Below are positions 41,901-53,900 of a DNA stretch of 64,000 nt, one piece after another. Position 1 is the stretch's first letter. Every line of letters begins with the position of its first letter. The position numbers and the translations under genes were made by a program. The notes under the pieces are model-generated. The model was given only the letters and a program-made list of their open reading frames with translations. It was not told where the DNA came from and did not search any database. Origin of the DNA: Brachypodius melanocephalos (lineage: Eukaryota; Chordata; Aves; Passeriformes; Pycnonotidae); the NCBI GenBank assembly GCA_013398615.1, contig VZSR01003807.1, forward strand, positions 4,246,307-4,310,306, read 5' to 3'.

Positions 41901-44900
41901 ATCTGTTAAGATATCTTCAGTTCTGAACCAAAGGGCAAAATATTAGCCATCAATTGCAGCTTGTTCTCCAATTCTATAGGCAACCTTTCCTACAGATAAA
42001 CAGAGTAATGGAATGACTGAGCTACCTGTCTCTGTGCACGTGTGCTTATTATGCATGGCATGAACAGAAGTGAGTTTGATTGAATCTGTGCTTCGAGTAG
42101 TGGTGAATCCAGTGCTAAACAGCATCACAGTTAACCATCCCATAGATGAGTGCTGAGAAAAGGGAACAGAACATAAGCAGGTCTGCTTCAATGTTACTAT
42201 TTTCCTCTTAGAGGTTTCCAAAATAAGAACAGGTCAGGTTTCAAATTGAGGCTGAGCTGTTGCACGTAAAGCACATGCAGAAAAAAAATCCTAAAATAGA
42301 TCTTGCTTTTTTGGCCTGGCTGTGTTTGATTGACTCTTCATTTTGGTTACATTAACAGCTGTCTTGGTGTCTTGTTTCTTATCTCCTGCATGCTGTCCTT
42401 TCCTTTTCTCACCAATATATTTTGTGCAAACTTGTAGCTGGAAAGATGGCCTTGCTTTCAACGCCCTTATCCATAGACACAGGCCTGATCTCTTTGACTA
42501 TGCCAAGTTAGATGAGGTATTTCTTCAGCTGTTGCAGAGATTTTTAGCTACTGTGGCTTGTAGTTCTGTTTAAAAGGATGGGTGATGGAAATCTCCAATT
42601 ATTGAGAAGCTGCTATGATTTTAATGCACTCCTTTACCCCTGGAGCACTATTTACTCATGCATTTAGTACCAAGCACACAAATAGGAGGTGCTCATCACT
42701 CATTCATAAGCAAAGTGCTTTAACCTAGTCAATAGGTCTCACTTAGATTTAATATCATTTTTACTTGGCTTTTCTGCATCTTATTTTCCCAGTATCTCTC
42801 TGTAGACATGGGCATTGTTGAGAGTGGCTATGACCAGTTATTAGTTTGTGACTATGTCAAAATAATAGTAGTATTAATGGCATGAACTGCAATTTCACAT
42901 AGCATGTTTTCCCTCCAAGCTGATACGGGAAGAGTGCCTTAATGGCAGCCCTAATCTGATACACGTTTTCATTGTCAGCAACAGCTGTCTGTAATGTAAG
43001 ATATAAAATCTGTGCTCACTGCTTCCTTTCTCTTTCCTTGAAAAACCAAAATCTCAAAACCAGAGGAAGTGCTTGAATTTCCACAGCCCTAAAGTTCCGT
43101 TTATAGAGGCATTACAGATTTTTATTTCCAAGCCCAAACTGACAAGTTTCACTCCTTCTGGAGAGCAATTCTGTCTGTGCTTGCTTCTTCTCATGCATGC
43201 ACCCAACCGGCAGAGAACTCAGTGGAAGTCACATTCCTGTGATGTATTGTATAGTGGGTACAAAACAGGCAGGGCTGTGTTGAACAGTCTCATTTAGCCT
43301 GCTGGTCCAGTGGCATTTAGCGTCTGTATTGCTGCTGTACTTCATTCAGACTTCGTTCAGAATTGAGTGTGCACTGTTATCTGTGTTCACCGCCAGGATG
43401 CATTTCCAGCAGAGTTTTAGCGGTAGATAACAGCTTACTAAAGTTTCCTTTGAAACTAAAGTTCCTATGAAAATGTAGCAGCAGATGGACCAAAAGTTCA
43501 CATACCTAGACTCTGTTTTTTGAAGAACAATAGTTGTGGCTCCAAGTTTACACTTTGGAAAAACAGAAGCTGGGTTTTAGTGTACCTACTCTAGTTTTGC
43601 TTCAAAGAAACACTTCTCTCTTTGACTCATTGTATTTTTTTCTTTAATGTAGGATGACCCCATAGGAAATATCAACCTTGCCATGGAAATTGCTGAAAAG
43701 CATTTGGATATCCCAAAGATGCTGGATGCAGAAGGTGAGAGTCATACCCTACTGAAGTTTGTGTTGCTCATAAGCAGGACACAGTAATTTTTTTTTCTTT
43801 CCCCTAGCAGATCTTCAGTATTCCTTCCATAGGAATCATAATGTAGCAACCTGCTTAATTTTCAAAAAATATTTCCATTCCTTTCCCACATGCATTGGAT
43901 AATTTCACTCACTTTTTGCTTTATTATTTATTGTTTGTTGATGTTTGCATTTATTATAGTGCTTTGGACCCTGACCTCAGCACATGGCCCCATTGTGTTG
44001 AGGTAAAATGCAGGATCGAAAGTTAATCCTTGCTTTTAATAATTAAAATTTAATAAAGAGAAGTATAACTGTTAGCAACTTAAAGCATAATCAGTTTTCT
44101 AAACGTTTAAGAGGGAGAGGCCAAAAATAGAAATAGTAGAAGTACTTTCAAAACTTTCAAAATATACTAACACATGCGTCATCTCCTCTGAAAGAGAGCT
44201 AGGTTGAGGGAAGCATTTTTGGGGTTTATTTTAGTTGTAAAATTTTGCAGTAATACTTTTAACAAATAATTCATGTGTCTTGAGAGTTTCCTAATTTCTT
44301 CAAGATAACCAAACTTTCGTACTCTGGGCAAAAAATGCTGCCAAACTACTGGAATTTGCCTACGTTACTTCAAAGCATTCTTTCCCAAGAATGGAGACTC
44401 AGCTCTAGTGGCTCCTCAGTAGAGCAGTGATAGCATGGGAATCATCCAGAGCATTCAAACTGACTATACCTACTCTTTCTGAAGTCTTCATTTGGAAAGT
44501 TAGACAGGATTGATTTGGAAAATCTAGGTTGTAACCTCTTCATTGAAGAGTAGTTTCACTTTCATGCTTTAAAACAAATTGTTTACATTTTTTGAACTGC
44601 AGTTCCCCTTTTAAGCACCACTTAATTATTTTGTTCTGAAATAGTGTGCAAGGAACAAACAGAGAAGTGCTGTCTGCTTGCCACTCAACAGCTTTCTACA
44701 TTTTTTTCCTCTTTTCTTCATAGTCAGTATAAGAGACCTTTTATTTTCCTCACCAAATTTTCTGCACATTCTATTCCTTATCTTACTATTCTCCTCTTGG
44801 CAGGGGAGGAGGTAATGAAATTATGTTCTTTCTAATACCCTTTAAGTATTCATGGTCACCTTTTACTACCTTTGCAAAATTTCCATGAGAGCACAATGGA

Positions 44901-47900
44901 AGTAAAGTTTTGTTCACAGCTGCATAAAGTAGATGCAAAATCAATAAATATATCGTCCTGAACCTAGAAATCTCACTTTTAACATTAGAAATTTTCCCTC
45001 ATTCCTGGGTCTTTTCAAGTCAGTATCTTCCCACTCCTTACATTGACAGGAATCCATGCAACTTGCACTAGAATAATTCATTACTCAGCCATAACTGCTT
45101 TAAAAACACCTTTTCCTGCATTCCTCTGTTAAGTATTGAAAAGGTCCATTTTTACCTATGGATGCATACCTTGTTTGCACCCACTTTATATTTTCACTCT
45201 CCTGCCTTGGTAGGGACAAAGTTATTAGCCAGCCAAGGCAAACCATCCTGTGATTTATGCTATTAACTAAAAAGATGGGCTGGCACAGGGATTGCAGAGC
45301 TGCTGCCATCCAACTTTTCTTAGCACAAAGTGTATTTCTGGACTGCAGGAGTTGCACAGGTTTCCAGTGTATGCCAGTACCCTGTCAGCCACAGGGATCC
45401 TGTGCTGATACACACTGAGTGCAGTTCTGCTTTGTGACTGTCAGTGGCTGTGTTTAGCTCTGCAGTGATTGCAGTGGCTCAGATGAAGTTGCTTTGGAGT
45501 GGCAGTGAAGCTGAACCCAGTAGATCTGCCAGCCATGCCATCTGCTTGGAAGTTTCCACAAAGCAGAAGGTAGCAATACCCTTCTGTACAGTCTCAGTCT
45601 TCAGATGTTTTGTCATTTCAGGGAGAATTGTATCTTTTGTGTTTGCTGATTCCTAAAGCCTAGGTGGCCTTGTACTCATATCAGTAAACAGATGCAACGT
45701 GAGTAATTGCGTATTTATTTGGAATCTTTACAGCACTGAGGTGACACCATTAGCATAATCAGATGAAAGTACCTTGTGAGAATTTCTGAGCAGTTAACCC
45801 TCTTCTCTCCACACAGATGTAGTAAACACTGCCAGACCTGATGAAAGAGCCATTATGACTTATGTTTCCTGTTACTACCATGCATTTGCTGGTGCTCAGA
45901 AGGTGAGATTGTAGCTGGATCAGATCTCATCCTTCACCTTCTGTCTTGGTTTTTTTCAGCAATTTTTCCTTTTCTGACCTTTTCCTCACTAGTTACTAGA
46001 ACAGCATCGTAGAGCTGAGCTCATTTCCTGTCGCCTCTTTTTTTCTGTGAGCTGCTGTTTTGGTAGAGCCAGTAGTACCCATTTGTTCCATAGAAACAAA
46101 CCTCATCTTTCTGCATATTTACTAATAATATCCAGTAGGTTTTTGACAGCTAGTTACTGAATGGGAGAGGATGATACTCCCTTTAAATGACTTTGTGTGC
46201 ATTCATTTGAAGCACCATTAAAAATGTAAGAAGAAAACGAGCTCAGAGTGAAAAACTACAGTAGAATGCCATCTTTCTTCTCTCTGCTGGATATTATTTC
46301 TGCTACAGATGTCAAAAATCATCATAACATGCTCAGAAAAAAACCCCTTCTCTTATGCTTTCAGGATTGTTTCTAAAATGTTAAATGCTTAATGGTAAGT
46401 ACGAACAGCAACATCAAATGATGCTCCTATGCAAAACAGACACAGAAACATATAGAGACATCTCAGATAAGCTGTGGAATCATGTTCTAAAGAAAAGAAA
46501 GAAAATTCTAAAAAGTGAGGCAGTTTGGACTTGGGCATACTTCAGCTATTGATAATATAAAAAATACTGATATATAATGCTAAGGTTATAACTAATCCAC
46601 GTGCAACTTCCAGAGAACATCTCCCCAGACTGAAATGTATTCTGCCTTTCCTGTGTCTTGGTCGAAACATCCCCAGTTTAAGTCATCAGACATGTGTGTG
46701 CCAGTTCTTAAGCAGACAGTCTTGATAAAATTAAGGTTACTCTCCTTATGACAATACTGCTGGATCCAGCTTAATGAAAAAAAATCCTTCTCTTTGTATC
46801 AGCTTATACTGAATTTTTAGCATATTTTTAATTCCATTATCATCCCTCAATCTAACAGTGAATCTAACAGTGAATTTATTACAGCTTTGTAGAATTTCTC
46901 GAATACAGAGCTATGAACAAGAAAACAATAAGAAGGACATGAAGTGATGCATTTATTTATTCATCCTGTCTTCTACTCCTCGGTTCTTTTTTTTCTTGTT
47001 TTATTTTAATTTCTCCCCACTCTTGTAGATATTGTGAACACTCCCAAACCTGATGAGAGAGCTATCATGACATATGTGTCCTGCTTCTACCATGCTTTTG
47101 CTGGAGCAGAGCAGGTATTAATCAACTGTCCCTTCAGGTTGCTGTGTTTTTGATTGGTTGTTTTACATTTCCACTAGTTTATTAAAAAACCCCCAAACCA
47201 ACAACTAATTTAGTGCTATGTGGTTTTAATTAATATTTGCAAGTATTACTTGAGCACTAATATTTGTTTTTAACCTACTCTCAAACCTGTTTTAGTTAAA
47301 TGTTGTGTAACAAGTTAACTTCTGGGTCATTATTTGTTAATTTTAAGGACTGTTTCAGAAAAACTGATTTGAAGATATTGTAAAGTGGAGTTTTTGCTCG
47401 TTGCTGCAACATCTAATGTGTTTACTGCATAACAGAATGTTTGACTTTTGGAGACTAAGACTTACTCATGCTGAGTAGTCATTTAGGGTTAGATTTTCAA
47501 AAATGCCTAAAGACACAGAGAGGCACAGAAGACATCCAACACAGTATTTGTGCTTGATTCCCACTGAAGCCAGCAAAATAATTTGTGGATGAAAGTACTA
47601 GTATAAAAGGCATGAACATCAGCAGCAGACCTGTCATTGGTGGGATTTTCAGTTATAAATGTGGCATTTCCCACTCTTCTGCTTCACACATTTCTAGCCT
47701 ACAAATGGACATAACCCAACTTACGTTAAAAAAAATAAGAACTTTTAAAATAGTTGATATTTTCCCTTCATCCTCAGGATTGAATTTCCCTTGCTGTCTG
47801 CTAGGTCACCTATACCTTACCACAGCACAACTATGCTGTTGTGCTCTCTTACTCCTGGGTATGAAGGTTTTGCTGCTCATGCAAAAGGGGAATTCCAAAT

Positions 47901-50900
47901 ACTCTGTAACACAGGAGTCTACATGGATATTTTTTTGATTGGATATATTCCAAATCCATATTTGTATGGAAGTATTGCTCTGTGGTATCAAACTAGTAAA
48001 TTTTAAATATGGCAGAGCTGTACAGCGCCTTCATATATAAATTTGTCAGGAGGCATGAAATATTTGCTGTCAGTGGTTGAGCTGCACTTATTCTCATGGG
48101 TATATGTACATATGATATACAGATATAGAGTGGTCTGAGACTCCTGCATCACATGTGGTGTCTTTCCAGTGTGGCTAACAAATCTAATACTTGTTGGATG
48201 TGATTTTAAAAAAAAATAACCTAATAGGATATCTTTAAGAATGTCCTAGGTTGTCTTTAAAAAGAAGAGATTTATTAGACAGTAGTTATTAGTCTTACTA
48301 TATAGTAAGGCTTCATTGTATAACAAGGGGACCTCTGTGCTGATCCATGCCTCATCCAGGCCATTGGAATTTATGGCTGCAGAAGAAGGGAAAATGAATA
48401 TCTAAGCAATGTAGGAGCATAAATCACCAACTATAAAAGAATGTGATCTTTTATTTGCAACAGCCACATTCTCTCTCTTTCTCCAAGCCCATACCTTTCT
48501 CAGAATGTGTTTATTAATGTCCTGTTTATTTGCTGTGTGTTACAGGCTGAGACTGCAGCTAACAGGATCTGTAAGGTGCTTGCTGTGAATCAGGAAAATG
48601 AGAGGTTGATGGAAGAGTATGAGAGACTAGCAAGTGAGGTAAGGATGATCCACCTGCAATATGCTGACAATAATGAAATGCTGAAAGCTGAAAGATTCAT
48701 GCACTCTCTTCAGGACAGTGAAGGGGAGACACTGTAAGGTAAATCTCACAGTGGCAAGTTACAAAGCCCAGTTGCCCAGGATATCGAGTTTCAGGTGACT
48801 CCTTTGCCACAGACTTCCTGTGTGACCTTCAGCAAATCAGTCAGTCTTGTTAAGGTGCCCAAAAGGGTGTCTTGAGGATTGTCATCCATCTGCCCCAAGG
48901 TCAAGCTTCCTGTCTTTCTAATCTTTGAAGACAGCCATCCTTGATCATATGTGGAACATACCAGATCCTATCACTCCAGGCAAACCCCTGGGCTTTGTGA
49001 ACTGCAAAGCACACCTGGACAGGGTCTGTCAGGTTATTCACAATTCACCTGAGAGCATGGACAGCAGATTAATGTACAGATGAACGTGCTCCTCCTGTCT
49101 TTTCTTGTTTAATGGTAAAACTGCTGAGCAGGTCTACAGAGGTACAGTGCACAAATGAGAGCTCTCTTATCTTTTATTGCTTAACCTGCAAAAACATACT
49201 GAGATCAGAGCACTACTTTCTGTATCTAAATTTCCATGAATGGCCTTCTGAGTGAACATTTTTATATGACCTGAGGCTGGTTTCTGTCCTGATCCCATAA
49301 CTATGACTACCTGAAACACCAAGACCAATACTTTTGAAAGTGGCAGATGATATTGGGTAACTTGGATTTTGAGTAATTAGAGACATCTTAGATGTGTGTT
49401 AGTCTTTCTGAAAACCAGGGTATTTCTAGAAGTACCTGGAATATCTGGGTAAATTTGCTATAAAAGTAGTGTTCAGCTTTTAATATCTTGTGCTTACTCA
49501 CCATTAAGGCATCAGTACCAACAGAAGTCAATAACATTAAAAAGGAACAAACTTAAGTAAGATTTGTATGTTCAATATAACCTTTTTTTGGTTGTTTTTC
49601 CATTGCCTTCATTTGACTTGTTTATGTTGGTTTGAAAGCTTTTAGAATGGATTCGCCGGACAATTCCTTGGCTGGAAAACAGGACCCCGGAAAAAACAAT
49701 GCAGGCCATGCAGAAGAAATTAGAGGATTTCCGGGACTACCGCCGCAAACACAAACCTCCCAAAGTCCAGGAGAAATGTCAGCTGGAGATCAATTTCAAC
49801 ACCCTGCAGACAAAACTGAGAATCAGCAATCGGCCAGCTTTCATGCCATCAGAGGGGAAAATGGTTTCAGTAAGTAAAGGAGGCATCAATATTCTGTTTG
49901 CTTTATCAATGATCTCCCAAAAATGCCAATCCTGGAAGCATTGAAAGACCATTCTAAGTCATTCTCAGAAACATAAATTTGTTGTACTTTTTCAATGCCA
50001 AACTCCTTTTATATATTTCCTTTTGTTCCAGAATCTTGCTTTTTAATAAGCATGCTCCTGTCTCTTTGAAGGCTTCCCAAAAGCGAATTATCTGGAGATG
50101 CAAGATGATATAGAGCTTCCTTTGGGAAAGTTATCAATACATGTGGATCAGTGAGCCAGTGATTGCTTATTTAAATGAAACTCAGTGGTTTCACTGACCT
50201 TTTAGTCATCAAACAATCAGACATTGCTCAATATATGTTTCTACATTTTTCTATTCTGCCTTCTTTCTTGTGTCTATGAAGATTAGTCTGTACCAAGAAT
50301 TCTCATCTGCTGATAAGCGCTGTGACTTAACTGTGGGTCAAAACATTTCCTGTGGGACATAGCAAGCCTGTTTTTATACTCTCTTCTATCATTATGTTTT
50401 TGTTTCTCACATTTCATAAACAAAATATTGCTCTATCTGAAAAGGGCCATTGTCTACTCTCTGTATGCAGAAAATAAGGGCCCTGTTACTTCAGCTTCCC
50501 AAACGTCTTTTTTGCAAGGAAATTCACAAAACTTTGTGTACCTCAGAAGGTGAAATGAATTTGTGTCCCAGGTAAAATATGCACCAAATCCTCTTAATAC
50601 TAATTACCTTGCTATTGTCAACTTGTGAAAGCAAAGCACTTTCATTTTGATAACAGATAGATATAATATAAAATAACACACACATTGTAAAATGGGAGGT
50701 AAAAACAATATATTGTGAAGACATTGGACCTGTAGCCATGCTTGGAAACCATTTCTACAGGGGCTTCTTTCATGAACCCACCTGAATACAAGGCACTATG
50801 AGGAGCAGGTGTCTGCACTAAAACACAACTGCCTGACATTTTCTATGATTCTGTGATTTTACAAAATCTGGACATAAAAACTTCTCTTTTGGAAGCCAAG

Positions 50901-53900
50901 TTGTGAATGAATTAAAAACCTGTAAATTTAGATTAAAAGAGATTATGGTTTTCTCCATCTCTCCCATGTATTCTCTTCACAGGATATTGCCGGCGCTTGG
51001 CAGAGACTTGAACAAGCTGAGAAAGGCTATGAAGAGTGGCTGCTGAATGAAATACGACGACTGGAAAGACTTGAGCACTTGGCTGAGAAATTTAGACAGA
51101 AGGCTTCCACTCATGAACAGTGGGCATATGGTGAGGAGAGATGGCTTTTAACATTTTTAGTATTTTAACATTCAAAGTTGAACTATCAGTGCTGAGTATT
51201 TGCCAGCTATGAACTCACTCATAAGTAGTTTGGACAATTTCAGACAGTCTAAAATAATAACAGATAAAATGTCAGGTTTTGTTGACTGTAGTCACAATCC
51301 TAACTTGTTGGCATGTTGCTAATGAGATGTAACTGTAAAAATCATACTTGAAGTAGTGAGTCAAACTTAATGAGAATATTCTGCATTTGAATAGAGGCAA
51401 TTAGTGCTAATGCATTCCTACATAGTTGTACAACAGTCATCCAACCAGGAATGCAGTCATACCCCTAACTGAGTGTGAAATTATTAACAGAAGTATTCTG
51501 AGTTTATTACTATTTGGTCATCATGATGTTCTGAATAGTCCAGATAAACTGCATGATACTGGACTCACATCTGCTTTTGCTCCAAAGCCTGGAACACGTG
51601 CCATTTATAATTCTGGCTTCTAATGGGAACCTAACCTTACCTGTAGCTGTGACACCTGTAGGACCTTACAGTGGTGTTCAGTTTTGTTGGGGACTATTAA
51701 ACGTAGGATTGCTCTGTCATCCTGATGACTGTCTTCCCATTTCTGCCATGCTTCTGGCTTTTTCCAGCTAGATTCTTTTGACATCGTGAAAGTGAATCAG
51801 AGTCCATCCTCTAACAGAGTTGCTGGAAGCATGCAAGGCTGTAAATGGTTGCTGAGCAGATACTAGAAGGGAAACTATAGCATTTATCAGCCCTAAGAGC
51901 TGATTTTCTGAGCATAAACTACTCATGGCCACAAGTTATAGCTGTTGTGTAGGGAAAACTTCCCATAAGCTGGTACACAGCAAGTGGAACAATAGTTGCT
52001 TCTGGCTCTAGGATTCACAGAACTGCAAATGCCATGTGGTGAGTGCAGCTGCAGGGCCTGTCTGTGTGGATTCAGTTGTCCAACATAGAAGCTACTCAGC
52101 AGTAGTATTTCAGTTTCTACTTAATCTTTGTTTCTCTAGCCTTTTGTAGGTAAGTTGGCATTTTCCACTTGAAATTCAGTGTTTGATACAAAAGGCAGTC
52201 ACACATCTCAGGTTTATTTTTTTTAAGTGCTGAAATGAATAATGAATTGAAGGCAGAGCATAAAAAAGAATAACAGATCATTAGTAAGAAGCTGAGCAGA
52301 GCAATGTGATTTCAGTTTTTTGTAGAATAGACTTTAAAAACTAATCGCGGTGGTTTAGACATACAATTTTTGCTAATATACCATTTTTATACCAGTTTCT
52401 CCAGCAATGTAGAATTCTCCAGCAATGTAGATTCTCTCACAATTTTAGACCTGTATAAGCAGCCTATGCAAAAACCAGGACATTACTGTGAGAGCTTTTA
52501 AAATATGTTTCTAATTAACATATGCTGATAATTTGTTGCTGATTTCAGTGGGGGTGGGATTTAATTTCATATATATGATTTTCACCACGCCTCAACGAAA
52601 AAGTTGTTTAAATTGACACTTTTCCTAACAAATAAATTGCTGAAAAAAATGAGTAACATTTTCATTTCCTCTTTCAGGCAAAGAGCAGACCTTGCTTCAA
52701 AAGGATTATGAGTCTGCCTCTCTGACAGAAGTCCGTGCCATGTTAAGGAAACATGAAGCTTTTGAGAGCGATTTGGCTGCTCACCAGGACAGGGTGGAAC
52801 AGATCGCTGCCATTGCCCAGGAGCTGAAGTATGTTCCATTTAAAGGCTTGCAGCTGCTGACATTTAACTTTGAGATAAACTCTTTCCAATGAATTTGATA
52901 GTGTCATAGGTACCAACGTAGGGATTCCAGACATATCTTCATAAGTATATTATCTGAGCTGGTCACTGAGACCTTTCCCTCATCTCCCCCTTACCCCCAA
53001 CCAAATATAGATATTCAACTGAACAAAATTATTTGAAAAGAAACATTTTCAACCTGACTTCACAGTGATATTTTAGCATTAGCTCTACCCATGAGTCCAT
53101 TGTGTGTTGATGGGAATCCTGGCGGTGTTTATTTCTCAGTTCATATGGTCTGCTGAGAGGTATGGGCAATGAGTTGTTTAACTTAGAAGATAATTTCACT
53201 TACACAAATTACAGATCAGGTATCTTCACAAGTATATTGGTCCTTTCAAAAGGCTTTACATCCCTTTATTATCTCTACTATAGTGGGTAATGCACTGACT
53301 TCCTGCAGATTTAATTGTCTCTAATATGCTTATTTTCACGATCTCTTGATATTACATTTGGAAGTGCCATTGTCTCCATTTTACAGAAGGGACAGTGGAA
53401 ACAAAATAAATTACGCTCAGATTCCTGCCCTTGGCTTCAGCTCTCCAAGTTTCAATTTCTCACCTTGAACAGGCAGAACAGTTACTGCTCAGAAATGAAA
53501 TCTTAGAAACATGCCCTTTTTTCACTTTGTGAAGGACCATGACTCACAAAGAGCTCCATATTCATTAACGATTAAAAATCAGACACTTGTCTAAAAATGT
53601 AGTTCATATCTGACAGCAGCAGCACTTACAGTAATTGTGTAATTCAAATGGATGTAAAAGAAAAATCCCATCTTCAAGATCATTTAAAGGAAAAAAATGA
53701 AACACAGTGGTCAGAGTAAGTACTGTCTTTTGGTTAATGTGAAAGAAATCTGAAAAAAAACCCACAGAGAATGGAGATTGCCCTGAATATGTGAGATCAT
53801 GAAACATTTTCTGGGCATGCCTTGATCTCTGTTGTGGAGTTATTTCATAGAATGACTGGGTTGGAAGGGACTTTAATGATCATTTAGTTCCAAGACCCCT

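Noticed and set aside
47585..47938. 117-codon + strand ORF in intron 8
   Set aside because: Low-complexity translation without domain, signal peptide or splice-junction support; lies within a clear intron.
48639..48737. Extension of exon 9 past its donor (reads V-R-M-I-H-L then stop)
   Set aside because: The GAG|GTAAGG donor is strong and exon 10 continues the known protein in frame, so the extension is intron.
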